Assembly (NCBI RefSeq): GCF_034479635.1 | Contig: NZ_CP140153.1 | Location: 1,557,501-1,621,500 of the forward strand | Source of the DNA: Guyparkeria halophila | GTDB taxonomy: Bacteria > Pseudomonadota > Gammaproteobacteria > Halothiobacillales > Halothiobacillaceae | Direction of reading: 5' to 3' | DNA: 64,000 bases | Part shown: one piece after another, positions 49,912-58,636 of the stretch | How positions within the stretch are numbered: the stretch's first letter is position 1 | How the letters are laid out: each line of letters opens with the position of its first letter | Notes under the pieces: model-generated | Seen by the model: the letters and a program-made list of their open reading frames with translations, nothing else | The model's database searches: none | What the model was told of the DNA's origin: nothing | Translations under genes and position numbers: made by a program

Positions 49912-51396
49912 ATGGCCGGCATGAAGGCAGGACTCGAGCTTCGCCTGGGCCAGTCGCTGGCGATGACGCCGCAGCTGCAGCAGTCGATTCGGTTGCTGCA
50001 GCTCTCCACCCTGGAACTGAGCCTCGAGATCCAGCAGGCACTCGACAGCAACCCGCTGCTCGAGGTCGCCGAGGAGGAGCACCCGGAAGAAGACACCGCC
50101 GAGCCGGACACCGCCGAGGAGCAGGACCCTGGCGCGCAGGCGGGCGAGGAACTGCTCGAGGACCGCAAGGACAAGTCGGCGGACGACGACCTGGTCGTGG
50201 ACTCATCCTGGGAGGACTACTACGAGTCAGACGGCAGCACCTCCCTGAGTGCCAACACGCCCGGCGATGACTACGACCCCTTCGCGACCCAGTCGACCGG
50301 GGAGGACAATCTGCGCGATCACCTCCTGAGCCAGATCCATCTGGCCACGCTGTCGGAGACTGATCGCCGCATCGCCACGGCACTGATCGAATCGATCGAA
50401 CCGTCCGGCTATCTCGAGGAATCACTCGAGGAGCTCGTCGCCCTGCTCGATAAGGAACTGCCGGGCATCGATGTCGAGGAAGTCGAGGCCACGCTTCACT
50501 ACATCCAGCGTCTCGACCCGGTAGGCGTCGGTGCCCGCTCGCTGGCCGAGTGCCTGGTCATCCAGATCGACCAGCGCCACGGCGACGACCCGGCCGCCGC
50601 CGATGCCCGCGCCGTGCTGGAGGGCGACTGGCTCGAGGCAATCGCACGACGTGAACTGCCGCAGGTCACCAAGGGCCTGGGCATCAGCCGCGAACGCCTC
50701 GAGGCGGCGCTGAGACTGATCCAGATGCTCGATCCCCGCCCGGGGCTGGCCATCGGCGACACGGCAGCCGACTACATCAAGCCGGACGTGGTCGTGACCC
50801 ATCGCGAGGATGGCTGGCATGTCGACCTCAACCCGGAAATCGCGCCCCGACTGCGAGTAAACCAGACCTACGCCGGACTGATCGACCGCTCCAGCCGGGG
50901 CAAGGATGCCACCTACATCCGCAACCACCTGCAGGAGGCGCGCTGGTTCATCAAGAGCCTCAGGAGCCGCAACGAATCGCTGCTGAACGTGGCCCGCGAG
51001 ATCGTGCGTCGGCAGATCGAGTTCTTCGAACAGGGCGAGATCGCCATGAAACCCCTGGTCCTGCGCGAGATCGCCGAGACACTCGAGCTGCACGAGTCCA
51101 CGGTCAGCCGGGTGACCACCAACAAGTACATGCTCACCCCCCGGGGCGTGTTCGAGTTCAAGTATTTCTTCTCCAGCCACGTCGGCACCAGCGACGGCGG
51201 CGAATGCTCCGCCACGGCCATCCGGGCACGCATCAAGAAGCTGGTCGAAGAAGAAAATCCCAAGAAGCCCTTGAGCGACGCCAAGATTGCGACCATGCTT
51301 GGAGACGAGGGGATCGACGTCGCGCGACGGACGATCGCCAAATACCGCGAGGCGATGGGGATCGCCTCATCAACCGACCGCAAGCGACTGATATAA
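49912..51396 (+). CDS. rpoN: RNA polymerase sigma-54 factor
   Basis: 494 residues from ATG at 49912, chosen for GGGAGG seven bases upstream and because the family starts here ([31 protein letters not shown]). Glutamine-rich region I, an acidic region II (about 45-110), the core-binding domain, the helix-turn-helix segment [27 protein letters not shown]-like at about 385-412, and the RpoN box [10 protein letters not shown] at 471-480 are all present. Directs sigma-54 promoters. Standard place between lptB and hpf. Confidence 0.97.
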   Translation: [494 protein letters not shown]

Positions 51397-51417
51397 CGCA
51401 CTTATAAGGAGCGGCAC

Positions 51418-51711
51418 ATGCAGATAGACATCACCGGTCATCACGTCGACGTTACCGAGGCCCTCAAGGCCCACGTCCACGAGAAGTTCACTCGTCTTGA
51501 GCGTCACTTCGACAAACTGGTGGATATCCACGTCATTCTGACCGTGGAGCGCAAGGAAGCGCAGAAGGCCGAGGCCAACCTGCACGTCAGCGGTCAGGAC
51601 ATGCACGCCGAGGCGGTCACCGACGATATGTACGCCTCCATCGATGCCATGATCAACAAGCTCGACCGGCAGATCGTCAAGCACAAGGAAAAGCTGACCA
51701 GCCACCGCTGA
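51418..51711 (+). CDS. hpf: ribosome hibernation promoting factor, short form
   Basis: 97 residues. Short HPF, which helps form inactive 100S ribosomes in stationary phase. Begins MQIDITGHHVDVTEALKAHVHEKFTRLERHFDKL, a textbook HPF N-terminus. A strong AAGGAG site precedes it. A perfect GC hairpin (51719-51740) follows the stop, without a T-tract. Confidence 0.96.
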   Translation: MQIDITGHHVDVTEALKAHVHEKFTRLERHFDKLVDIHVILTVERKEAQKAEANLHVSGQDMHAEAVTDDMYASIDAMINKLDRQIVKHKEKLTSHR

Positions 51712-51790
51712 GCCGCCCCCGCCGGCGTGATCGCCGGCGGATGACGAGAGAAGCGCACGAATTGCTCCCGTCACCATGTCGGAATCGGTG

Positions 51791-51818
51791 TTGCACAGCC
51801 GGCGCAACACGCTATGAT
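51791..51818 (+). promoter_or_regulatory. putative promoter for ptsN-hprK-rapZ
   Basis: TATGAT (51813-51818) is five of six to consensus, with TTGCAC 16 bases upstream (51791-51796). A start near 51825 would give a leader of about 65 bases before ptsN, allowing this block to be expressed apart from rpoN. Confidence 0.45.
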
Positions 51819-51890
51819 GCGCGCCGATTCAACCATTCCCGCCCCGACCCGTGAGTGATCCTCGCGGCCAGTCGACCGACAGGGTGCTTA

Positions 51891-52373
51891 ATGAATACTG
51901 CCGAGCTGTTTCCGATCCATCACATCCGGATCGACGAGCTGTACCAGAGCCGCAAGCGTGTCCTGGAGGTACTCTCCGGCCTGCTGGCCGACGACGAACT
52001 GGGCGGCCAGCAGGCCACCCGCATCTTCGAGGCCCTGGTTGCCCGTGAACGGCTGGGCTGCACGGCCATCGGGCATGGCATTGCCGTGCCTCACGGCCGA
52101 GTCGACGACATCCTCACCCCGCGAGGCGCGCTGATACGGCTGCGCGAAGGCGTCGACTTCGGCGCCCCCGACGGCGCCCCGGTCACGCTGGTGATCGGCT
52201 TGGTCATCCCCGAGGACTGCCCGGAGCAACACCTGGAAATCCTCGGCCGACTGGCTCGCCACCTCAATGATCCCGACGAGCGGGACACGATCATGGGGGC
52301 CCAGAGCGCCGAGCGCGTCCAGGCGCTGATGGTAGAGTGGCTCAAGGACAGCGCGGAGGCGACTGCCGGCTAG
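51891..52373 (+). CDS. ptsN: nitrogen-regulatory PTS enzyme IIA (EIIA-Ntr)
   Basis: 160 residues. A phosphoryl acceptor with regulatory, not transport, function. The active-site histidine is His68 in TAIGHGIAVPHGR, with LDLRE-equivalent segments RLREGVDFGAPDGAPVTLVIGLVIPE. ATG at 51891 is preferred over an upstream in-frame start that adds 12 unlike residues. The TAG stop is itself part of a CTAG that borders a small palindromic element (52370-52398). Confidence 0.94.
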   Translation: MNTAELFPIHHIRIDELYQSRKRVLEVLSGLLADDELGGQQATRIFEALVARERLGCTAIGHGIAVPHGRVDDILTPRGALIRLREGVDFGAPDGAPVTLVIGLVIPEDCPEQHLEILGRLARHLNDPDERDTIMGAQSAERVQALMVEWLKDSAEATAG

Positions 52374-52398
52374 GGAAGGTCGTGCAGACCTTCCCTAA
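52370..52398. repeat. collapsed inverted-repeat element abutting ptsN
   Basis: A 21-base palindrome (GGAAGGTC-GTGCA-GACCTTCC, 52374-52394) flanked by CTAG on the left and CTAA on the right. Its right half is the exact complement of GGAAGGTCTGCAC, the terminal repeat also found at 54347 and, diverged, at 61952. It looks like two element ends joined after loss of the middle. It could also act as an mRNA hairpin; there is no T-tract. Confidence 0.65.
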
Positions 52399-52447
52399 AC
52401 CGGGCTTTCGCCCGACCATCGAGCCTTGATCGGCAAACGGGCAGGCC

Positions 52448-53413
52448 ATGATCCCGAGCTTCACCTACCAACACCTTCCCTCCAATGCCGGCGACGGCGA
52501 CTGGCAGCAGGCGCTTCCCGACAGCTGGGACACGCCCGTTGGCGACGACCAGCGCCTGGTCGGCCCGGCGAACCCCTGGATACCCACCCGCGTCGCGCTG
52601 ATCTCCCCGGCGCTGCGCCACTACCTGCAATGCGGTGAAGAGTGCCTGCAGCGGGCCAATGGCCCCGTCGCGACGATCGCTTCACCGCGGGTGATCATTC
52701 TCAGTCGGGCACACGCCGACGTGCTCGCCGACTGGCTTGATCGGCACGCCACGGCCCCAAGCGCGTCGGCCGATATCCATATCCTGAGCAGCAGTGAGGA
52801 TGACGAGACTATCGCTCGTCGGCTGCGGCGGCTGTGTGGCAACACCAACGAGGACTGGCGCCATGGCGTGTTCATGGAAGTCAGCGGGCTCGGGGTGCTG
52901 ATCCGCGGCTCGGCGGGCATTGGCAAGAGCGAGGTGGCACTCGAACTCCTCAGCCGCGGGCATCGCCTGATCGCCGACGACGCGCCGTGCTTTACCGCAC
53001 ACGGTGAAGAGGTCACCGGCTCGTGTCCCGATCGCCTGTTCGGCCTGCTCGAAGTCCGAGGCATCGGTATCGTCGACATCCGGGAACTCTTTGGCAGCAA
53101 CGCCCTCAAGACCCGCAAATATCTTCGTCTGATCGTCGACCTCTATTCCTCCGATGCCGGCCGGACGATCGGCGCCGAGGAACGGCTGTTCGGCGACCGC
53201 GGCAACGAGCGGGTCGCCGGGCAGACGATCCCCGTCTGGCGCCTGCCGGTGGCACCGGGGCGCAACCTGGCGGTCCTGTTGGAAACCATCGTCCGCCAAC
53301 GCAATCTGGAACGTCAGCGGGGCGGCCAGCCGGCCAGCCCGCAAATCACGCGGCTGTTCGCCGACGGCGAGATGCCCCCACGACCCGACGAAAGCCCGGA
53401 GCCCTGGTCATGA
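52448..53413 (+). CDS. hprK: HPr kinase/phosphorylase
   Basis: 321 residues. Phosphorylates and dephosphorylates the regulatory serine of HPr. Walker A GSAGIGKS (154-161), then EVALELLSRGHRLIADDAP, and the signature EVRGIGIVDIRELFGSNAL, all typical of HprK. The N-terminal domain (1-130) is divergent, as is common in proteobacteria. Overlaps rapZ by four bases. Confidence 0.95.
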   Translation: MIPSFTYQHLPSNAGDGDWQQALPDSWDTPVGDDQRLVGPANPWIPTRVALISPALRHYLQCGEECLQRANGPVATIASPRVIILSRAHADVLADWLDRHATAPSASADIHILSSSEDDETIARRLRRLCGNTNEDWRHGVFMEVSGLGVLIRGSAGIGKSEVALELLSRGHRLIADDAPCFTAHGEEVTGSCPDRLFGLLEVRGIGIVDIRELFGSNALKTRKYLRLIVDLYSSDAGRTIGAEERLFGDRGNERVAGQTIPVWRLPVAPGRNLAVLLETIVRQRNLERQRGGQPASPQITRLFADGEMPPRPDESPEPWS

Positions 53414-54291
53414 CCAGACCGTTACCGCGCTTGATACTCGTCACGGGGCAATCCGGCTCCGGCAAGTCCGTGGCCCTGGCCGCGCTGGAAGACAGCGGGT
53501 TCTACTGCATCGACAACCTGCCGCCGGACCTGCTCGACCATCTCGCCGAAAGCTACCTGGAAGGCGGCATCGTCGCCCGGGGGATCGCAATCAGCATCGA
53601 TGCGCGTGCGCCCGAGCAATCGCTGGCCAACCTGCCCGACCGAATCGACCGACTCAAGGAGCGCCTGCCGCAACTGCAGATCAGCAGCCTGTTCCTGGAG
53701 GCCGACCGTCAACGCCTGATCACCCGCTTTTCCGAGACACGTCGACGCCACCCACTCTCCTACCAGATCGACAACCTGGTCGAGGCGATCGCGCGCGAGG
53801 GTCAACTGCTGATGCCCATCCGCGCCTACGCCGACCTGGTCATCGACACCAGCCTGACAACCGTCCACCAGCTCCGCGAGGACGTGCGTGCGCGCCTGAT
53901 CGGTGAAAAGGAGTCCGGTCCACGCATCCTGATCCAGTCGTTCGGCTTCAAGTTCGGCATCCCGCTCGATTCCGACTTCCTGTTCGATGTGCGCTTCCTT
54001 CCCAACCCGCATTGGGCGGCAGCGCTGCGTTCGCACAGCGGTCTCGACCAACCGGTCGTGGACTACCTGGAACAGCACCCCGTGACCCACGAGACCCGCG
54101 CGCGCATCGCGGACTTTCTTGCTCACATGCTGACCGAGGCAAGCCACAGTGATCGCAGTTATCTGACCTGCTCGGTCGGCTGCACCGGCGGCAAGCACCG
54201 CTCGGTCTACATCGTCGAGCAGATCGCCTGCGATCTGCGGCCGACCTTCGCCAACCTGGTGGTGCGGCATCGTGATCTCGGCAACCACTGA
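53410..54291 (+). CDS. rapZ: RNase adapter protein RapZ
   Basis: 293 residues from ATG at 53410, overlapping hprK as ATGA; the open frame extends upstream only as a shadow of hprK. Walker A GQSGSGKS (13-20), DSGFYCIDNLPPDLL, and the C-terminal ILIQSFGFKFGIP ... DVRFLPNPHW ... TCSVGCTGGKHRSVYIVEQIA. In E. coli RapZ delivers the GlmZ RNA to RNase E and so controls amino-sugar synthesis; glmS is not in this window. Confidence 0.96.
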   Translation: MTRPLPRLILVTGQSGSGKSVALAALEDSGFYCIDNLPPDLLDHLAESYLEGGIVARGIAISIDARAPEQSLANLPDRIDRLKERLPQLQISSLFLEADRQRLITRFSETRRRHPLSYQIDNLVEAIAREGQLLMPIRAYADLVIDTSLTTVHQLREDVRARLIGEKESGPRILIQSFGFKFGIPLDSDFLFDVRFLPNPHWAAALRSHSGLDQPVVDYLEQHPVTHETRARIADFLAHMLTEASHSDRSYLTCSVGCTGGKHRSVYIVEQIACDLRPTFANLVVRHRDLGNH

Positions 54292-54346
54292 ACCGGCACG
54301 CCGTCCCCTGTCTCGAACCGGTTTTTCGGTATGATGCCCTTTTTGC

Positions 54347-54437
54347 GAAGGTCTGCACGAAGCCGATGCCACTCTGGCCTGGCGAGTCGTCCGTGCTCAA
54401 GGGGCGCAGAGCGGTATCGGATTTGTGCAGACCTTCC
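54347..54437. mobile_element. 91-bp element with inverted ends between rapZ and EIIA
   Basis: The left end GAAGGTCTGCACGAAGCCGA (54347-54366) is an imperfect inverted copy of the right end (54413-54437), whose complement begins GGAAGGTCTGCACAAATCCG. Eleven bases (AAGGTCTGCAC) are identical and most of the next 14 agree. No coding capacity. The ends match those of the repeat at 52374 and resemble those of the 271-bp element at 61952, so I read it as a non-autonomous mobile element, shortened. No clear target duplication remains. Confidence 0.6.
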
Positions 54438-54470
54438 TTTGCCGACCGCGACCGAGGAAGCATCCCCGCA

Positions 54471-54872
54471 ATGACCGTCGGAATCCTGCTGATCTGTCAC
54501 AACGACATCGGCGGCCAGTTGATCGAGACGGCCACCGACATGCTCGAGCGTCTCCCCACCCGGCTCGACCACCTCGACGTCCGTCAGGACGACGATCCGA
54601 TCGATCTGCTCAACGCCGCCCGGCGACGGGTCGCGGACCTCGACAGTGGCGAGGGGGTACTGGTGATGACCGACATGTACGGCTCGACCCCGTCGAACAT
54701 CGCCCATCGCTTGCGCGACCAGCACGACGTGCAGGTGCTGTCCGGCGTGAATCTCCCCATGTTGGTCCGCGCCCTGAACTATCCGCGTCTGCCGCTCGAG
54801 CAGATGACGGCGAAGGCCTGCAGCGGGGGACGCGAGGGCATCATCCAGGAAGGAGCGACCGACCGGTCATGA
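54471..54872 (+). CDS. mannose-type PTS EIIA domain protein
   Basis: 133 residues, a single EIIA(man)-type domain. Active-site histidine His10 in GILLICHNDIGGQLIETA; LVMTDMYGSTPSNIA and VLSGVNLPMLVRALNY are the other conserved parts. It takes phosphate from HPr. No EIIB, C or D genes are present, so the role is regulatory. ATG at 54471 follows GAGGAAG. Overlaps HPr by four bases. The gene's upstream region carries a small inverted-repeat element. Confidence 0.93.
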   Translation: MTVGILLICHNDIGGQLIETATDMLERLPTRLDHLDVRQDDDPIDLLNAARRRVADLDSGEGVLVMTDMYGSTPSNIAHRLRDQHDVQVLSGVNLPMLVRALNYPRLPLEQMTAKACSGGREGIIQEGATDRS

Positions 54873-55159
54873 ACGACAGCGCCCCATCAGTCGCCCAGCG
54901 GCAATTGACCCTGCGCAATCGTCGCGGCCTGCACGCCCGAGCGGCCGCGCGTTTTGCCGCGAAGGCCGAACAATTCGAAAGCGAAGTCGAGGTCGAATTC
55001 AACGACCGCCGGGTCAATGGCAAGTCGATCATGGGCCTGATGATGCTGGCCGCCGCCTGTGGCAAGACGATCAGCGTCACCGCCACCGGCGACGATGCTG
55101 CCCAGGCCATCGAGGGGATCGCCGACCTGGTCGATGCCCGTTTTCACGAATCCGAATAA
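54869..55159 (+). CDS. phosphocarrier protein HPr
   Basis: 96 residues. Phosphocarrier with the histidine site at His22 in NRRGLHARAAARFAAKA and the regulatory serine at Ser53 in GKSIMGLMMLAA, the target of HprK encoded 2.4 kb upstream. ATG at 54869 overlaps the EIIA stop as ATGA. Could be named ptsH or npr. Enzyme I, usually the next gene in related clusters, is absent here. Confidence 0.95.
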   Translation: MNDSAPSVAQRQLTLRNRRGLHARAAARFAAKAEQFESEVEVEFNDRRVNGKSIMGLMMLAAACGKTISVTATGDDAAQAIEGIADLVDARFHESE

Positions 55160-55176
55160 GAGAAACGGAGTACAGC

Positions 55177-55506
55177 ATGCAGCGTAGAGGCAACTCAGCG
55201 AAAGACGGTTACGTCGGGATCGACAACGACCGAGATGGTGGCATGACCTTCCACGGCCGCCTGGTGCTCGACGCCCGCGTGTTCGGACTGATCCCGGAAG
55301 ACGAGACCTGCGAAGGCTGGGAACTGGGCCGCCTGCAGGGACTGGCCGACCGGGTCAACGCCGAGTGGGACAAGCATGGCGGTGGCATTCCGAGCCTGCT
55401 GCCCGACGATCTGCGCCGTCGCCACGCGGAGATCTACGAGAAGCAGATGGAGAAGGCGCGCGATGCCGGCTGGAACCCGGACGCGAATCTCGAGGACGAA
55501 CAATAA
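55177..55506 (+). CDS. conserved hypothetical protein after HPr
   Basis: 109 residues, soluble, acidic, no named family recognised. Features: GRLVLDARVFGLIPEDETCEGWELGRLQGLADRV, then LLPDDLRRRHAEIYEKQMEKARDAGWNPD. GGAG lies 7 bases before the ATG, 17 bases past HPr, and a strong terminator follows, so it is the last gene of the rpoN-PTS block. Position suggests a regulatory partner, which is inference only. Confidence 0.75.
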   Translation: MQRRGNSAKDGYVGIDNDRDGGMTFHGRLVLDARVFGLIPEDETCEGWELGRLQGLADRVNAEWDKHGGGIPSLLPDDLRRRHAEIYEKQMEKARDAGWNPDANLEDEQ

Positions 55507-55550
55507 GGCGATCGGGCACGAAGCATCCCTTCGCCCCGCCCTAGACGTCA

Positions 55551-55585
55551 AAAGGCCGCCGGACCCCCTTCCGGCGGCCTTTTTT
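55551..55585. terminator. bidirectional intrinsic terminator
   Basis: A perfect 9-bp GC-rich stem (GGCCGCCGG / CCGGCGGCC) with an eight-base loop, a run of six T on the plus side and four A before the stem, so it works in both directions. It ends the plus-strand PTS block and the minus-strand hemL gene, whose stop is 40 bases away. Confidence 0.93.
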
Positions 55586-55625
55586 ACTGCCCGGAGACCC
55601 GCTAATCGCAGGCCCCGCCGGGTAT

Positions 55626-56915
55626 TCAACCTGCCATGCGGGCCAGCACGCGCTCGGCGGCGCTGATCGTCGCATCGATCTCCGCCTCGCCGTGGGCCAT
55701 CGAGACGAATCCCGCCTCGAACGACGACGGCGCAAAGTACACGCCCTCGTCGAGCATGCCGTGGAAGAAGGCCTTGAAGGCCTCCTTGTCGCAGGCAGTC
55801 GCGTCGTTGAAGTTGGCGACGCGGTCCTTGTCGGTGAAGAACAGCCCGAACATGCCACCCACGTTCTGGGTGATCATCGGGATGCCGTGCGCCTTCGCGG
55901 CGGCCGACAGACCATCGCAGAGTGCCTGGGTGCGACGGGTCAGCACGTCGAAGAAACCCGGCACGCTGATCAGCTCGAGCGTCTTTACGCCGGCCGCCAT
56001 GGCCATCGGGTTACCCGACAGCGTGCCGGCGTGGTAGACCGGCCCCATCGGCGAGATCATCTCCATGATCTCGCGCCGGCCGCCGAAGGCACCCACCGGC
56101 ATGCCGCCGCCGATCACCTTGCCCATGGTGGTCAGGTCCGGCTTGATGCCGTAATGCTCCTGCGCCCCGCCCAGCGACACGCGAAAACCGGTCATCACCT
56201 CGTCGAAGATCAACACCGCGCCGTACTCGTCGCAGACGTGGCGCAGCCCCTCGAGGAAACCCGGCTCCGGCGGGATGCAGTTCATGTTGCCCACCACCGG
56301 CTCGACGATGATCGCGGCGACCTCGTCACCCACCTCGGCAAACACCTCGCGCACCTGCTCGAGGTTGTTGTACTCGACCGTGGTGGTCAGATCGGCGAAC
56401 GCCTTGGGTACGCCCGGGGAGCTCGGCACGCCGTGCGTGAGCGCCCCCGAGCCGGCCTCGACCAGCAAGGAGTCGGAGTGACCGTGGTAGTTGCCCTGGA
56501 ACTTGACGATCCGGTCCCGGCCGGTAAAGCCGCGAGCCAAACGGATCGCGCTCATGGTGGCCTCGGTGCCCGAGGAGGTAAGCCGCACCATGTCCATCGA
56601 CGGCACCAGCTCGCAGAGCAGATCGGCCATGCGGGTTTCGCTGACCGTGGGGGCACCGAAGGACAGGCCGCTCTTGGCGGCGTCGCGGACCGCCTCGATC
56701 ACGTCGGGGTGCGCATGCCCCAGGATCATGGGCCCCCAGGAGCCGACGTAATCGATATAGGACTGGTCGTTCTCGTCGAAAAAGCGGGCGCCCTCGGCGC
56801 GCTTGACGAAGACGGGATCGCCGCCGACCGAGCCAAAGGCACGCACCGGCGAATTCACCCCGCCGGGGATGTGGGTCTGCGCGCGTTCGAACAGCTCGTG
56901 GTTGGATGCGGTCAT
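55626..56915 (-). CDS. hemL: glutamate-1-semialdehyde 2,1-aminomutase
   Basis: 429 residues. Makes 5-aminolevulinate from the product of HemA. PLP lysine is Lys266 in [54 protein letters not shown] and [12 protein letters not shown] are all standard. Full length. Its ATG touches the thiE stop codon. Last gene of the PhK-like-glk-thiE-hemL run. Confidence 0.97.
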   Translation of the reverse strand: MTASNHELFERAQTHIPGGVNSPVRAFGSVGGDPVFVKRAEGARFFDENDQSYIDYVGSWGPMILGHAHPDVIEAVRDAAKSGLSFGAPTVSETRMADLLCELVPSMDMVRLTSSGTEATMSAIRLARGFTGRDRIVKFQGNYHGHSDSLLVEAGSGALTHGVPSSPGVPKAFADLTTTVEYNNLEQVREVFAEVGDEVAAIIVEPVVGNMNCIPPEPGFLEGLRHVCDEYGAVLIFDEVMTGFRVSLGGAQEHYGIKPDLTTMGKVIGGGMPVGAFGGRREIMEMISPMGPVYHAGTLSGNPMAMAAGVKTLELISVPGFFDVLTRRTQALCDGLSAAAKAHGIPMITQNVGGMFGLFFTDKDRVANFNDATACDKEAFKAFFHGMLDEGVYFAPSSFEAGFVSMAHGEAEIDATISAAERVLARMAG

Positions 56916-57602
56916 CTAGGGATTCTCCGGATCGTGGTTTGTGCTTGAAAGGGATTCGATCGGGCCGGCGGCCATGGCTTGCGCCATGGTCTCGGCGGCG
57001 GCCCGGATGTCGGGGGCGGCGAACACCTCGCTGATCACCGCGATCATGTCGGGCCGATGCGGCATCAGGTCGCCCACGTTGGTCGCCGTAATACCGCCGA
57101 TGCCGCAAACCGGACGACCGAGCCGCTCCCGGGCCCAGCCGAGCACCTCCGCGGGGGCGCCGGGCGCATGCGGCTTGGTTGGCGACGGGAACATCGCGCC
57201 GAAGGCCAGGTAATCGGCACCTTCGGCCGCGGCGCGTTCGGCCCGAAGCCGGTCAGCATAGCAAGACACACCGATGATCGCATCGAGCCCCGCGGCCTGA
57301 AAGCGGGCCCGCGTGTCGGTCAACGGGGCATCCTCGCGGCCCAGATGCACCCCGTCGGCGCCGACCTCGGTCGCCAGTGCCACGTCGTCGTTGACGATGA
57401 AGACGCGACCATGATGCCGGCACAGCTCGCCGAGGGCCGCGGCCTCGTCACGGCGCCGCTCGGCATCGCCGCTCTTGTCCCGATACTGGACGATCCGTGC
57501 CCCACCCTGAATGGCCTCGCTGACCGCCTCGACCAGCGCCTCGCGCTGAAATCGGGTGGTATCGGTGATCACGTAAAGTCCGTTCAGCTCGCCCCGCCTC
57601 AT
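56916..57602 (-). CDS. thiE: thiamine-phosphate synthase
   Basis: 228 residues from ATG at 57602 (MRRGELNGLYVITDTT), which shares a base with the glk stop (TGATG); the open frame upstream is a glk shadow. It joins the pyrimidine and thiazole moieties of thiamine. QYRDKSGDAERR, VFIVNDDVALATEVGADGVHLGREDAP, IGVSCY and GAMFPSPTKPHAPGA are classic ThiE segments. The thiE-hemL pair is common in gammaproteobacteria. Confidence 0.95.
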   Translation of the reverse strand: MRRGELNGLYVITDTTRFQREALVEAVSEAIQGGARIVQYRDKSGDAERRRDEAAALGELCRHHGRVFIVNDDVALATEVGADGVHLGREDAPLTDTRARFQAAGLDAIIGVSCYADRLRAERAAAEGADYLAFGAMFPSPTKPHAPGAPAEVLGWARERLGRPVCGIGGITATNVGDLMPHRPDMIAVISEVFAAPDIRAAAETMAQAMAAGPIESLSSTNHDPENP

Positions 57603-58636
57603 CACGCTCCCCTGCTCGAGTCCATTGCCTGCTCGGCACGGTCCCGCGCAGCCAGTTCGCGCGCGCCGGCCAGGCCGAGTCCGCCATCGGCAATCACCCA
57701 CAACGGCAGACGACCGAGCATGGTCGCAAACCGCCCCTTGTCGAGAAAGCCCTCGAGCGTCTGCTCGCGCAGGAACGGCAGGATGTGCCCGACAATGGCG
57801 CCGGCGAGGAACACCCCGCCGGTGGGCAGTGCCTTGAGCGCCAGGTTGCCGGCCTCCGCGCCAAGAATCCGCGCGAACAGCCGACAGGCGATCACCGCGC
57901 ACTCGTCCTCGCCGCGATTCGCCCATTGCGTGATCAGGGCATTGGGGTCGGAAGCCGCTGACAGCTGTCCATCGGCGCCCGGGGCCGGTCGCCCAAGTTC
58001 CGCGTGACGCGCAAAGGCATAGAGCGAGGAAAAGCCGTCACCACTGAGAATGCGCTCGTAGCTGACATGCCCACCGAACCGCCCACGCAGGTAGCGCAGC
58101 AACGCCATCTCGCGCTCGTCGTTGGGGCCGAAGTCGCAATGTCCGCCCTCGCTCGGCATCGGGTTGTGGTCATGACCGTCATGGAAGAACAGGGCCTCGC
58201 CCAGCCCGGTACCCGGCGCGATCACCGCCGCGTGCCCCTTGCCCGACGCGGCCTCGGGATTGAGGTTCACCCGCCGGTCGATCGGGCTTGCCAGCGCGCC
58301 CAGGCCCACGGCGATCAGGTCATTGACCAACCGCACCGGCGCGCCGCCGAGCGCCTTGCCAATCATCGCCGCCGACAAGGTCCAGGGCAGGTTGGTCGCC
58401 TGTACCCGGGCATCCGCGCCCTCACCCTGCACCGGGCCGGCGATACCGAACGCCGTCGCCTCGATCGGCTCGCGGTCATGATGTCGCCCGGCAAGGTCGA
58501 GAAAGGTCGACAGCATGGCGGAAAAATCCGCGTATTCCCGACTGGACAAGGTCTGTTCGAATCGCGCCACCGGCTCGTCGTCGGCGAACAGCGCCAGGCG
58601 TGAGCGTGTTCCACCGATGTCACCCGCGAGAATCAT
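57602..58636 (-). CDS. glk: glucokinase
   Basis: 344 residues. Phosphorylates glucose with ATP. N-terminal phosphate motif LAGDIGGTRSRLALF, catalytic Asp106 in VRLVNDLIAVGLG, IAPGTGLGEALF, and PSEGGHCDFGPND with the glucose-binding residues. GGAGGAGGT precedes the ATG. The first 17 bases lie within the end of the PhK-like gene, so the two proteins are made together. Confidence 0.95.
   Translation of the reverse strand: MILAGDIGGTRSRLALFADDEPVARFEQTLSSREYADFSAMLSTFLDLAGRHHDREPIEATAFGIAGPVQGEGADARVQATNLPWTLSAAMIGKALGGAPVRLVNDLIAVGLGALASPIDRRVNLNPEAASGKGHAAVIAPGTGLGEALFFHDGHDHNPMPSEGGHCDFGPNDEREMALLRYLRGRFGGHVSYERILSGDGFSSLYAFARHAELGRPAPGADGQLSAASDPNALITQWANRGEDECAVIACRLFARILGAEAGNLALKALPTGGVFLAGAIVGHILPFLREQTLEGFLDKGRFATMLGRLPLWVIADGGLGLAGARELAARDRAEQAMDSSRGA

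Noticed and set aside
51719-51740. Perfect GC hairpin after hpf as an intrinsic terminator
   Set aside because: No T-run follows; it may stabilise mRNA but I do not call a terminator.
53023-53409. N-terminal extension of RapZ
   Set aside because: It is hprK in another frame; RapZ starts at the ATG overlapping the hprK stop.
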